35,787 bases of DNA from Deltaproteobacteria bacterium (GCA_021413675.1 JAIOQA010000431.1:1-35787), one strand, 5' to 3'; counted from the stretch's first letter, positions 6,901 to 14,440 are shown. The notes: generated by a model from the sequence alone, not told the origin. Made by a program: numbers and translations.

Positions 6901-8091
6901 ATGGTGTCGCATCGCGTGCTCGCGAACCTGCGGGTCGATCAGTTCGGGATCACGCTCGACGACCACGGCCGCCGGCTCGACTTCCCGCGGGCCGAGGCCG
7001 ATCACGTCGAGGGCCACTCCGATGGCGCGCGCTACGGTGCGCGCGAGCTGGTGTTCGACAAGCTGTCGACGCGCCTCGATCGCACGCACTGGGAGGCCGA
7101 GGCGATGTCGGCGGGCCCGCTGTGGCTGCGCACCGACGACGAGCGCGTCGAGCTGTCGATCGAGCGGGCGGAGTTCGCGCGCGGCGTGATGATCACGCGC
7201 GCCGCCGCGGGCGGGGTCGAGGTGCTCGCGCCCCACGCCTCGCTCACCGACGTGCGCCTCCGGCTGCCGCGGCTCACCGAGTTCAAGCGCGAGGCCTCGG
7301 CCGCGATCGAGGCGCTGCCCGCGGTCCGCGGCGATGCGCTCCTGCGCCAGAGCTCGCTGCGCTTCCTCGACGGGCTGTCGGGCGAGATCAAGTGCACGCT
7401 CAAGGTCGTGCTCGATCTGCCGGTGATCGGCCAGCGCACGCTCGATCAGAAGCTCGTCATCCCGATCGCCGACGGCAGCCTCGACTTCCGCGCGCTCGAG
7501 GACAGCCTCGACTGGCTCGAGGGCACGTTCCTGGATCTCGGCATCACCGACGATCGCCTCGCGATCCGCTGGGGCGTGCCGCTGTTGCCGAGCAAGGAGA
7601 TCGTCTCGTTCGCGCTCGACCGCGACGGGCAGGCGCTGTCCGCCTTCGATCGCGTGCCGGTGCGCTCGTTCGCCGACTTCCGCGTGCCCGCCGCGAAGAA
7701 CGACGACAAGAAGCGGTCGCGGGTGAAGTCCTTGACCGTGGCCGACCTCGACGTCGCGCTGTCGCTGCGCGCGCCGCGCAGCGTGGAGGTCGGTGGCGGC
7801 GCGATCCTGTTCGGCGGCGAGGACGCGCCCGGCGTGGTCGGGCTCGCGGTCGCCGGCTCGATGACGCACCCGCCGAACCCCGGTTCGCTGCGCGGCACGA
7901 TCGGCCTGGTCGACGTCACCGCCAAGGACGTGAAGGCCGGCCCCATGGTGGTCACGGTCGATCGCCTGCACCTCGGGGCGATCGATGGGCTCGAGCTTTC
8001 GTTCGATGGCTTCCGACCGGTCGGGCTGACCTGCATGATCGCCCGCGCCACCGCCACGAACCTGTCCCTGGGCATCGGCCACCATCCCTGA
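6901..8091 (+). CDS. Hypothetical protein, beta-rich, no recognised domain
   Basis: The 396-residue protein is not recognised. Short alternating hydrophobic stretches through most of the length (LRVDQFGITLDD, LTVADLDVALSLRA, GVVGLAVAGSMTH) suggest many beta strands, loosely like AsmA-type or lipid-transfer proteins. There is no signal peptide, membrane helix or Cys-rich part, so a cytoplasmic or peripheral location is likely. Residues of about 255-275 are a basic linker (KNDDKKRSRVKS). It shares a short divergent promoter region (6818-6900) with the tandem pseudokinase, which may point to shared control. No function is offered. Confidence 0.7.
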   Translation: MVSHRVLANLRVDQFGITLDDHGRRLDFPRAEADHVEGHSDGARYGARELVFDKLSTRLDRTHWEAEAMSAGPLWLRTDDERVELSIERAEFARGVMITRAAAGGVEVLAPHASLTDVRLRLPRLTEFKREASAAIEALPAVRGDALLRQSSLRFLDGLSGEIKCTLKVVLDLPVIGQRTLDQKLVIPIADGSLDFRALEDSLDWLEGTFLDLGITDDRLAIRWGVPLLPSKEIVSFALDRDGQALSAFDRVPVRSFADFRVPAAKNDDKKRSRVKSLTVADLDVALSLRAPRSVEVGGGAILFGGEDAPGVVGLAVAGSMTHPPNPGSLRGTIGLVDVTAKDVKAGPMVVTVDRLHLGAIDGLELSFDGFRPVGLTCMIARATATNLSLGIGHHP

Positions 8092-8115
8092 CGCGCGCTC
8101 AGCCCGAGGGAAGGG

Positions 8116-8151
8116 CCGATCTCACGCCCCGGGGGAACGGCCCCCGATCGG
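8116..8151 (+). terminator. Compound GC hairpin downstream of the 6901 gene
   Basis: CCGATC (8116-8121) can pair with GATCGG (8146-8151), enclosing GGGGG-aacgg-CCCCC (8131-8145). The structure starts 24 bases after the stop. No T-run follows, so it is a possible terminator or mRNA-end structure only. Confidence 0.35.
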
Positions 8152-8197
8152 GCCACCAAAGTGGGGGTCTTCTCCTCGGTCCGCGCACGAAGGTTCG

Positions 8198-8223
8198 CAT
8201 CCGAAAATCGGATGATCCGGATG
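8198..8223. promoter_or_regulatory. Cluster of CATCCG/CGGATG half-sites upstream of the LuxR gene
   Basis: CATCCG (8198-8203) and CGGATG (8209-8214) form an inverted pair with a 5-nt spacer, followed directly by the palindrome ATCCGGAT (8215-8222). Such packed half-sites about 80 bases before the regulator start look like an operator. The binding protein is unknown. Confidence 0.4.
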
Positions 8224-8262
8224 TACTCAGCGGAATCGCTCACGAAGTGTGCGACAAACCAG

Positions 8263-8292
8263 AGTTCACGAGGTCGGCACGGGTCGTGAACT
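8263..8292. promoter_or_regulatory. 9-bp dyad, candidate autoregulatory operator
   Basis: AGTTCACGA (8263-8271) and TCGTGAACT (8284-8292) are exact inverted copies with centres 21 bp apart, i.e. two helical turns. The dyad ends 10 bases before the ATG at 8303. A dyad here argues against the upstream in-frame ATG at 8249 being the start. Confidence 0.5.
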
Positions 8293-8302
8293 GAAGATCC
8301 GC

Positions 8303-8890
8303 ATGCTTCACGCAGTCCCGTCCGTTGCCCAGCCGGATCACGCGCGCGAGTTCCTCTACTCGGTGCTCGAAAACGCGGAGGTGGGGGTGGTGGTGATCGA
8401 TGCCGCGATGCGCCCGCTGTACGTGAACGCGAGCGCCCGGCACCTGCTCGATGCCCCGAGCGGCACGATCCCGGAGTGGTTGACCAGCGCCCTGCCCCCG
8501 CTCCGGGCGCAGCTCGACCGGTCGGCCCAGGCCGTCGATCGGGTCTGCTACGGCGACCTGACGCTCCGGGTCCGGCTCCGCGCGCTGTCGCAGCCCGGCG
8601 TCGCGATGCTCGAGCTCACCGTGGCCCAGGCCGGCGGCGCGCGTCAGCTCGCCGAGCAGCTCGCCCGCGGGCTGACGCTGTCGACCGCCGACGCGCAGCT
8701 GCTCGCGCTGCTCTGGCGCGGGCTCTCCAACGAGGAGATCGCGCAGGCGCTCACGGTCCGCACCGGCACGATCAAGTCGCGCCTGTTCCGCCTGTACCAG
8801 AAGCTCGGCGTGAAGAAGCGCCCGGCCGCGGTGCTGCGGGCGGCCGAGGTGCTCGGCCACCAGGCGCCGGTCGAAGCGCAAGCGGCCTGA
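8303..8890 (+). CDS. PAS-domain LuxR-family transcriptional regulator
   Basis: The 195-residue protein has an N-terminal PAS-like sensor (VLENAEVGVVVIDAAMRPLY, then VNASARHLL; residues of about 15-110) and a C-terminal LuxR/GerE helix-turn-helix (about 125-185: LSTADAQLLALLWRGLSNEE, IAQALTVRTGTIKSRL, then LYQKLGV). It lacks a response-regulator receiver domain, so it probably senses a small ligand or redox state itself. The ATG at 8249 is in frame but lies before a strong palindrome, so the ATG at 8303 is chosen. The operator-like dyads just upstream suggest autoregulation. Its target genes are not evident; the neighbours are unrelated. Confidence 0.85.
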   Translation: MLHAVPSVAQPDHAREFLYSVLENAEVGVVVIDAAMRPLYVNASARHLLDAPSGTIPEWLTSALPPLRAQLDRSAQAVDRVCYGDLTLRVRLRALSQPGVAMLELTVAQAGGARQLAEQLARGLTLSTADAQLLALLWRGLSNEEIAQALTVRTGTIKSRLFRLYQKLGVKKRPAAVLRAAEVLGHQAPVEAQAA

Positions 8891-8908
8891 TCCGCGCGAC
8901 GACAGCGC

Positions 8909-9382
8909 TCAGTCGTTGTCGTCGTCGTGATCGTCGTCGGCGTCGCGATCGTCATCGTCGTCGTGGTCGCCGTCGTCGGTGACCTGCGGCGTGCTGAGCC
9001 CGACGCCGATCACCGTGCACTCGCCCTCGCACGTCGACGCGCAGGTCGCGCCCCCGCAGGCCTGCTCGCAGTCGCCGCCGTTGCACGAGAACGCGCACGT
9101 CGCGCCGGCGGCGCAGTGCATCGCGCAGTTGCCGCCGTCGCACGACGCCTGACAGGTCGAGCCGGTGGTGCACTCGATGTCGCAGTCGCCGTCCGGGCAC
9201 GACAGCTGACAGCTCTGGCCCGAGCCGCAGTACGCGCGATCGCCCTCGACCGCCACCGCGACGACGCTCGCGGGCGGCTCGGCGGCGGCGCCGGGCGCGG
9301 CAGCGGGCGGCGCGTTGTGGACGACGCAGGCGCCGAGCGCGAGCGCGGCGAACAGCAGGGACGAGAGGCGAGGTGCGGTCAT
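8909..9382 (-). CDS. Cys-rich repeat lipoprotein with Asp-rich tail
   Basis: The frame opens at 9499, but the ATG at 9382 has a GGAG 8 nt upstream and starts a lipoprotein signal (LLFAALALGAC lipobox), so it is chosen, giving 157 residues. After a Pro/Ala linker come about 70 residues with a Cys every 3-6 positions in repeats of the type C-DGGNC-xxxC-xxGATC (CQASCDGGNCAMHC, then CAAGATCAFSCNGGDC). This pattern is seen in predicted surface proteins of myxobacteria and probably forms disulfide-bonded turns. The last 25 residues are nearly all Asp with a few Gly, His and Arg, and may bind Ca2+ or other cations. No enzyme function is suggested. Confidence 0.8.
   Translation of the reverse strand: MTAPRLSSLLFAALALGACVVHNAPPAAAPGAAAEPPASVVAVAVEGDRAYCGSGQSCQLSCPDGDCDIECTTGSTCQASCDGGNCAMHCAAGATCAFSCNGGDCEQACGGATCASTCEGECTVIGVGLSTPQVTDDGDHDDDDDRDADDDHDDDND
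8912..8978. repeat. Degenerate GTC/GAC trinucleotide repeat encoding poly-Asp
   Basis: A run of GTC and GTG/ATC triplets on the plus strand encodes the acidic tail of the minus-strand lipoprotein. Triplet slippage here could change the tail length between strains. Confidence 0.6.
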
Positions 9383-9456
9383 GCGATCTCCGGAGGACGG
9401 GCGGCATGATCCGGATGCGCGAGCCCGCGCCGCGGTGGACAGCGATCGTGCGGGCA

Positions 9457-10620
9457 TCAGCGACCGACCGCGTCGAGCGCGCCCGCGAGATCGCGCCACA
9501 GGTCGTCCGGATGCTCGAGGCCGATCGAGAGGCGCAGCAGATCGTCAGGCGTGGGCGTGTCGGCGCCCTCGACCGAGTGGCGGTGCTCGACCAGGCTCTC
9601 GACCCCGCCGAGCGAGGTCGCGCGCGCGAACACGCCGAGCCGCGCGCACACCGCGAGCGCGGCGGCGCGCCCCGCGTTGAGCCGCACCGACATCATCGCG
9701 CCGAAGCCGCCGTGCATCTGGCGCGCGGCGACCGCGTGGCCGGGGTGCGAGGCCAGCCCCGGGTACAGCACGCGCACGTCGCGGCGCTGCTCGAGGCGCG
9801 CCGCGAGATCGGCGGCGGTCGCGGCCTGGCGCTCGACCCGCGCGTACAGCGTGCGCATGCCGCGCAGGAGCAGCCACGCCTCGAACGCGCCGAGCACCGC
9901 GCCCTCGCTGCGGCGCTGCACGTGGAGCGCCGCCCAGGCGTCGTCGAGCTTCGCGGTCACGAGCGCGCCGGCGAGGACATCGCTGTGACCGTTGAGGTAC
10001 TTGGTCGCCGAGTGCATGACGAGATCGGCGCCGAGCTCGATCGGCCGCGAGAACACCGGCGTCGCGGCGGTCGAGTCGACCGCGAGGATCGCGCCCGCGG
10101 CGTGCGCGGCGTGCGCCGCTGCCGCGATGTCGACGACGTCCCACGTCGGGTTCGCCGGCGTCTCGAGCCAGACCAGGCGGGTCTTGCCCGGGCGGATCGC
10201 CTTGACCAGCGCGTCGGTGCCGGCCGGTGCCGCGCACTCGACCAGCTCGACCTCGATGCCGTGCTCGGCGCCGAACCGCCGCAGCCAGTTGCGCAGGCCC
10301 CAGTACTGCGCGAGGGGCGCGACGACGTGATCGCCGCGCCGGCACAGCGCGCGGAACACCGCGGTCGCCGCCGCCATGCCCGAGGCGTAGAGCATCGCCT
10401 CGGCGCCGCCCTCGAGCTGCGCGAGCAGGCGCTCGGCCGGCGGATAGGTCGGGTTGCCGTCGCGGGTGTAGTCGGCGGGGCCGATCAGCGCGTAGTCGGG
10501 GTTGCGCGCGTAGGTCGTCGAGGGCTGGAACGCCGGGACGATCGCGCCGGTGATCGGATCGATGCCGCCGCCGGCGTGGGCAGCGAGGGTGCTCGGGGCC
10601 AGGCGATGCGGATCACTCAT
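9457..10620 (-). CDS. Cys/Met metabolism PLP-dependent enzyme (cystathionine gamma-synthase/lyase-like)
   Basis: The 387-residue protein matches the trans-sulfuration (type I fold) PLP family along its whole length: TLAAHAGGGIDPITGAIVP at the N-terminus, YTRDGNPTYPPAERLLAQLE, the PLP-binding Lys K207 in HSATKYLNGHSDV, and a C-terminal SLGGVESLVEHR signature. Members make or break cystathionine, methionine or O-acyl-homoserine C-S bonds; sequence alone does not fix which. The start at 10620 is preferred over the upstream frame start at 10680 because alignment to the family begins there. It is followed 74 bases later by the Cys-rich lipoprotein gene, which has its own ribosome site. Cytoplasmic. 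Confidence 0.9.
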   Translation of the reverse strand: MSDPHRLAPSTLAAHAGGGIDPITGAIVPAFQPSTTYARNPDYALIGPADYTRDGNPTYPPAERLLAQLEGGAEAMLYASGMAAATAVFRALCRRGDHVVAPLAQYWGLRNWLRRFGAEHGIEVELVECAAPAGTDALVKAIRPGKTRLVWLETPANPTWDVVDIAAAAHAAHAAGAILAVDSTAATPVFSRPIELGADLVMHSATKYLNGHSDVLAGALVTAKLDDAWAALHVQRRSEGAVLGAFEAWLLLRGMRTLYARVERQAATAADLAARLEQRRDVRVLYPGLASHPGHAVAARQMHGGFGAMMSVRLNAGRAAALAVCARLGVFARATSLGGVESLVEHRHSVEGADTPTPDDLLRLSIGLEHPDDLWRDLAGALDAVGR

Positions 10621-10691
10621 GGGCGAGTTGTCGCACGGCACGCGCCGCGGTGGCGCCGCGTCGATCGCTGGAGGCATCACAGACGCGCTGC

Positions 10692-10697
10692 TAAACT
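10692..10697 (+). promoter_or_regulatory. -10 element TAAACT, likely leaderless start
   Basis: TAAACT ends 6 nt before the ATG at 10704, and no Shine-Dalgarno is visible. Confidence 0.5.
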
Positions 10698-10703
10698 GAC
10701 ATC

Positions 10704-11045
10704 ATGCGAAGCGCGTGGATGGTCGTGGTGGTGATGGCGGCGTGCACCCAGTCCCAGCCGGAGCCCTCGCGGAACCGCTCGGTCCACGCGGCGCAGCTCC
10801 AGGTCACCCAGCTCGCGTCAGCGGCGCGGCAGTGGATGGCCGAAAACCCCGGCAAGGGCTGCCCGGCATCGATCAGCGATCTCGACGAGTACAAGAACGA
10901 GAATGGCGCCGCCCCCGATCCGTGGGGCGCGCCGCTCCGCTGGGCGTGCGGCGCCGACCTGCCCAAGGGCGCGACCGACGTCGCGTTCTGGTCCCTCGGG
11001 CCCGATGGCGTCGACGGAACCAGCGACGACGTCCACTCCTGGTAG
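10704..11045 (+). CDS. Lipoprotein with GspG-like pseudopilin C-terminal domain
   Basis: The 113-residue protein starts with a short lipoprotein signal (VVVVMAAC lipobox). The rest matches the globular end of type II secretion major pseudopilins: a helix with AARQWMAENPGKGCPASI, then DPWGAPLRWAC and SLGPDGVDGTSDDVHSW, which is the calcium-binding GspG tail pattern. The prepilin peptidase site and the long hydrophobic N-terminal helix needed for pilus assembly are absent, replaced by a lipid anchor. It therefore cannot polymerise as a normal pseudopilin and may be a decoy, an anchor or an unrelated use of the fold. No secretion genes are nearby. It is divergent from the PLP enzyme gene. Confidence 0.75.
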   Translation: MRSAWMVVVVMAACTQSQPEPSRNRSVHAAQLQVTQLASAARQWMAENPGKGCPASISDLDEYKNENGAAPDPWGAPLRWACGADLPKGATDVAFWSLGPDGVDGTSDDVHSW

Positions 11046-11048
11046 CGC

Positions 11049-11357
11049 TCAGCGCGCGGCCCGCGCCGCGCGCGGCCCATCGACGTACTCGACCGTGTCC
11101 TCGCACGTGAGGCTCTCGAACGCGCGCAGCGAATCGGGATCGCTGAACACCTCGTGGCACTCCGCGACGCACGCGTTGGCATCGCCGCCGCCCTTGCACG
11201 ACAGGTAGTGATCGCACGCGCCCTCGCACGTGCCGGTCACGCGCGGCCCGACGAGGAACGCCGGCGGTCGGCACGAGACGATCACGATCGCGGCGACCAG
11301 CGCGAGCGCGACCACCGACAGGACGCGCACCGCGCCGAGCCACACGCGCTCGCTCAC
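11049..11357 (-). CDS. Small Cys-containing membrane-anchored or lipoprotein
   Basis: The 102-residue protein has one hydrophobic N-terminal segment (VVALALVAAIVIVSC, a possible lipobox) followed by a small domain with Cys in the pattern CEGACDHYLSC and ACVAECHEVF, likely two disulfides. It is a common type of myxobacterial small secreted protein with no known function. It starts with GTG overlapping the crotonase stop by 4 bases (GTGA), so the two are co-translated, although no functional link is apparent. Confidence 0.65.
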   Translation of the reverse strand: MSERVWLGAVRVLSVVALALVAAIVIVSCRPPAFLVGPRVTGTCEGACDHYLSCKGGGDANACVAECHEVFSDPDSLRAFESLTCEDTVEYVDGPRAARAAR

Positions 11358-12121
11358 GCCTTGGCCCCGTGCCGACCGGCGCCGTCGGCGAACTGCGCGG
11401 CGCCGCGGATGCCCTCGGCCAGCGCGCGCCCGCCGTGTACCAGCTCGTTGGCGAACGCCTCGTCGAGCGGCAGGTCGTGCTGCTGGTAGGCGCTCAGCCG
11501 ATCACCGCGCAACGCGCTCTGCGGCAGCGCCGCCAGCTCGTGCGCCAGGGCGATCGCCGCCGCCCGCGCCTCCCCCTTCTCGACGACGCGCGTGACCAGC
11601 CCCATCGCCAGGGCCTCGGCGGCATCGACCGCGCGGCCGGTGAGGATGAGATCGAGCGAGCGGCCGAGGCCGATGATGCGCGGCAGGCGGATCGTGCCGC
11701 CATCGATCAGCGGCACGCCCCAGCGCCGGCAGAACACGCCCAGGATCGCGTCGCGCTCGGCGATCCGCAGATCGCACCACAGCGCCAGCTCGAGGCCTCC
11801 CGCGACCGCGTGGCCGCTGATCGCGGCGATCACCGGCTTGGATAGCAGCATGCGGCTCGGGCCCATCGGGCCATCGCCATCGGGGGCGATGCGGTTGCCG
11901 CGCCCCGACGAGATCGCCTTCAGATCCGCGCCGGCGCAGAACGTGCCGTGATCGCCCGCGAGCACCGCCACCGAGGACTGCGGATCCGCATCGAACGCGC
12001 GGAACGCATCGGCCAGCGCCTGCGCGGTGTCGCGATCGACCGCGTTCCGGACCTCGCGTCGATCGATCGTGACGATCGTGACCGGGCCGTCCTGGTCGAC
12101 GCGGATGGGCGGCTGCGTCAT
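11354..12121 (-). CDS. Crotonase-family enoyl-CoA hydratase/isomerase-like protein
   Basis: The 255-residue protein is a full-length crotonase: oxyanion-hole segments GTFCAGADLKAI and ISGHAVAGGLELALWCDLR, and the GGTIRLPRIIG motif. The first catalytic Glu (in GGLELAL) is kept. The second, expected about 12 residues before the Thr of GGT, lies in FCRRWGVPLIDGG and appears to be Cys or Arg. This variant is known in a subgroup of crotonases, so hydration of 2-enoyl-CoA should not be assumed; hydrolase or isomerase activity is equally possible. The gene overlaps the following small gene by 4 bases and is divergent from phosphofructokinase. Confidence 0.85.
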   Translation of the reverse strand: MTQPPIRVDQDGPVTIVTIDRREVRNAVDRDTAQALADAFRAFDADPQSSVAVLAGDHGTFCAGADLKAISSGRGNRIAPDGDGPMGPSRMLLSKPVIAAISGHAVAGGLELALWCDLRIAERDAILGVFCRRWGVPLIDGGTIRLPRIIGLGRSLDLILTGRAVDAAEALAMGLVTRVVEKGEARAAAIALAHELAALPQSALRGDRLSAYQQHDLPLDEAFANELVHGGRALAEGIRGAAQFADGAGRHGAKA

Positions 12122-12163
12122 CGCACTACTGTGCCATAGCTGGGGCCGCGCGCCCGGCCGGTG

Positions 12164-12169
12164 TAACGT
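12164..12169 (+). promoter_or_regulatory. -10 element TAACGT, likely leaderless start
   Basis: TAACGT ends 8 nt before the ATG at 12178. No ribosome binding site is visible in the gap. Confidence 0.45.
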
Positions 12170-12177
12170 GCGCGGCC

Positions 12178-13290
12178 ATGGCAGCGATCAAGCGCCTCGC
12201 ACTTCTCACCAGCGGCGGCGATGCCCCCGGCATGAACGCGGCGATCCGGGCCGCCACCCTCGTCGCCCGCGCCGCCGGCGTCGAGGTCTTCGGCATCGAG
12301 CGCGGCTACCGCGGGCTCCTCGATGGCGAGTTCGTCTCGCTCGATGCCCAGAACGTGCAGGGCATCCTGCGCGAGGGCGGCACGATCCTCGGCTCGGCCC
12401 GGTGCAAGGAGTTCCACGAGAAGCCGACCCGCGACCGGGCCCGCGCCCAGCTGCGCGAGCGCGGCATCGAGGGCCTGCTGGTCATCGGCGGCAACGGCTC
12501 GCTGACCGGCGCGCTCGCGCTCGCCGATCCCAACGAGTCGAGCGACCCGGTCAAGATCATGGGCATCCCCGCGTCGATCGACAACGACATCGGCCTCACC
12601 GGCCTGGCGATCGGCGTCGACACCGCGATGAACACGATCGTCGAGGCGTGCGACAAGATCGCCGACACGGCGACCGCCCACGACCGCACGTTCATCGTCG
12701 AGGTCATGGGCCGCGACTGCGGCTACCTCGCGATGACCTCGGCGATCGCCGCCGGCGCCGATCTGGCGCTCTTCCCCGAGGCCCATCGGTCCGAGGAGGA
12801 GATCGTCGGCTCGATCGTCGACACCGTGATCGCGGTGCGCGCCCGGGGCCGCAAGAGCCGGCGCGTGATCATCATCAAGGCCGAGGGCGTGTCGGTGCCG
12901 ATCGATCGCCTCAAGGGCCTGGTCGACGACGCGCTGCGAGCGCGCTCGCCCGAGACCGACCCGGCCTCGATCGAGACCCGCGTCACCGTGCTCGGTCACG
13001 TCGTGCGCGGCGGCCGCCCCAGCGCGTTCGATCGCCTGCTCGGCAGCCGCCTCGCCAACGTCGCGACTCGCGCGCTGTGCGCCGGCGACAGCCACAAGAT
13101 GGCCGCGTGGATGCCGCCGGTCGATCTGCCCGAGGAGATCGGCCAGCGCTCGCCGGTCGATCCGTACTGCTGGCTGGTCGATCTCGGCGCGATGCTGGTC
13201 GAGACCGAGCACCTGCTCAGCGGCAAGAGCCCGCTCGCCCGCTGGCGCGCCGGCGTGTTCGACGACATCGAGGACGCGCTCCTGCTGTGA
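12178..13290 (+). CDS. pfkA: 6-phosphofructokinase
   Basis: The 370-residue protein shows the phosphofructokinase signatures in order: TSGGDAPGMNAAIR (P-loop-like), GGTILGSARCKEF, GGNGSLTGA (104-112), GIPASIDNDI with the catalytic Asp, EVMGRDCGYLA, and LGHVVRGGRPSAFDR near the C-terminus. It phosphorylates fructose-6-phosphate in glycolysis. The Gly after residue 106 is the mark of ATP-dependent rather than PPi-dependent enzymes. Position 106 is Asn, where the E. coli enzyme has the Mg-binding Asp (GGDGS), and Ala stands at the position of Gly124. These substitutions may change the donor or regulation. The gene ends one base from the converging stop at 13292. Confidence 0.93.
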   Translation: MAAIKRLALLTSGGDAPGMNAAIRAATLVARAAGVEVFGIERGYRGLLDGEFVSLDAQNVQGILREGGTILGSARCKEFHEKPTRDRARAQLRERGIEGLLVIGGNGSLTGALALADPNESSDPVKIMGIPASIDNDIGLTGLAIGVDTAMNTIVEACDKIADTATAHDRTFIVEVMGRDCGYLAMTSAIAAGADLALFPEAHRSEEEIVGSIVDTVIAVRARGRKSRRVIIIKAEGVSVPIDRLKGLVDDALRARSPETDPASIETRVTVLGHVVRGGRPSAFDRLLGSRLANVATRALCAGDSHKMAAWMPPVDLPEEIGQRSPVDPYCWLVDLGAMLVETEHLLSGKSPLARWRAGVFDDIEDALLL

Positions 13291-13291
13291 G

Positions 13292-13852
13292 TCAGACCCG
13301 CACGTACTCGGCGCACGCCGGGACGCCCAGGAACGCGGCGATCCGCTGCTGCTGCGCGACGAAGTTGCCCGACGAGAGGACGTCGACCAGCGCGACGTCG
13401 CCCTTGTCCGCGCGGATGATCACGCGATAGCTCCTGCCGTCGTCGACCGATTCCTCGAGCGCGACGTCGCGGAGGTGATCGCGCGGCACGACGTAGCGCG
13501 CGAGGGTGGTGCCGAAGCGCCGGCGCTCGATCTCCACGCGCTGCGGCTGCAGCGTGAACCGCACGCGCGTGAAGAGGCCGTGCACGGCGAACCACAGCGC
13601 GACGGCGCCGAACCCCGCGGCGGCCACCGCGCCGAAGACCTCGCCGCCGGTGACCGCGCTCCCCGCGCGAGCCGGGACGCCGATCGCGAACCCGGCCAGC
13701 AGCACGCCGACGAGCCCGAGGACCGCGCTGCCGAAGACGCCCGGATCGGCGCGGAGCTCCAGCGTGGGCCAGGCGGGATCGCGCGGCACGCCGGGCCTGT
13801 CGACGACGTTCGGGTAGCCTTCTCCGGGCGACGGGCGCGAGCGGCGGGCCAT
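13292..13852 (-). CDS. Two-helix membrane protein with PH-like C-terminal domain
   Basis: The 186-residue protein has two transmembrane helices (SAVLGLVGVLLAGFAIGV and AVAAAGFGAVALWFAVHGLF) followed by about 85 residues of beta-rich sequence (FTLQPQRVEIERRRFGTT, VVPRDHLRDVALEE, YRVIIRADKGDVALVDVL). This layout resembles bacterial PH-like domain membrane proteins. The frame is open to 13933, but the ATG at 13852 has TATGAT exactly 7 nt upstream (leaderless type) and clears the yaeQ stop. The function is unknown. Confidence 0.7.
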   Translation of the reverse strand: MARRSRPSPGEGYPNVVDRPGVPRDPAWPTLELRADPGVFGSAVLGLVGVLLAGFAIGVPARAGSAVTGGEVFGAVAAAGFGAVALWFAVHGLFTRVRFTLQPQRVEIERRRFGTTLARYVVPRDHLRDVALEESVDDGRSYRVIIRADKGDVALVDVLSSGNFVAQQQRIAAFLGVPACAEYVRV

Positions 13853-13859
13853 GCACCCG

Positions 13860-13865
13860 ATCATA
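13860..13865 (-). promoter_or_regulatory. -10 element TATGAT, likely leaderless start
   Basis: TATGAT on the minus strand ends 7 nt before the ATG at 13852. It is the closest match to a consensus -10 in this set and decides the start of that gene. Confidence 0.55.
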
Positions 13866-13883
13866 CGCTCGCCGCGCCGCGGG

Positions 13884-14429
13884 TTACTTCTCGGGGATCG
13901 CGACCGCCCGCACCGACGTCTCGCACGCGACATCGTTGGCGGTCAGGTAGATCGTCCCGCCGGTCACCGACACCGACCAGCGGTTCACGCGATCGAGCGT
14001 CGCGGCCACGATGTCGAGGAACGACCCGTCGAGCTCGCGCAGCTCGATCGTGTCGCCGCGGTGCACGCCGGCCTCGGTGATCGCCGCGGCGAGCTCGTCG
14101 GCCTTGCGCCAGGTGTAGACGACCACGCGCTTGACCTGCTTGGTCGCGCGATGGAGCCGCTCGGTCGAGGGCGACCCGACCTCGATCCATGCCTGCAGCT
14201 CGCCGCGCAGGTTCTTCTGCCAGAGCGCGGGCTCGTCGTCGACGTCGAGGCCGCGCGAGAAGTCGATGCCCTCGGCGTGCTCGAGGGCGCGCGCCAGGAT
14301 CCGCGCGACGAGGTAGCGCCCGCTCTCCGATGGGTGCTGCGCGGTCCGCAGGTCGAGGGTCTCGTAGATGCCGCGATCGCTGTCGGCGAGCTCGACCTCG
14401 AAGCGCCGCACGGTTCCGCCGATGGCCAT
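13884..14429 (-). CDS. yaeQ: YaeQ family protein
   Basis: The 181-residue protein matches YaeQ along its full length: VRRFEVELADSDRGIYETLD at the start, RTAQHPSES, GIDFSRGLDVDDEPALWQKN, GELQAWIEVGSPSTERLHRA and KRVVVYTW. YaeQ folds like PD-(D/E)XK nucleases; the DDEP and GELQAWIE segments are where the active-site acids fall. Its cellular role is poorly defined (the E. coli protein was first linked to RfaH suppression). The frame runs to 14444, but the ATG at 14429 gives the family's usual N-terminus and has TAGGGT 5 nt upstream. It is divergent from tldD. Confidence 0.9.
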   Translation of the reverse strand: MAIGGTVRRFEVELADSDRGIYETLDLRTAQHPSESGRYLVARILARALEHAEGIDFSRGLDVDDEPALWQKNLRGELQAWIEVGSPSTERLHRATKQVKRVVVYTWRKADELAAAITEAGVHRGDTIELRELDGSFLDIVAATLDRVNRWSVSVTGGTIYLTANDVACETSVRAVAIPEK

Positions 14430-14434
14430 GGCGG

Positions 14435-14440
14435 ACCCTA
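14435..14440 (-). promoter_or_regulatory. -10 element TAGGGT, likely leaderless start
   Basis: TAGGGT on the minus strand ends 5 nt before the yaeQ ATG at 14429. Confidence 0.4.

Noticed and set aside
8249..8302. Upstream in-frame ATG of the LuxR gene
   Set aside because: It would place the strong 9-bp dyad inside the coding region and add residues outside the PAS domain. The ATG at 8303 fits better.
8912..8978. Short repeats near 8.9 kb and the GCC run at 23.7 kb considered as CRISPR
   Set aside because: They are triplet repeats in coding sequence, with no spacers or cas genes.
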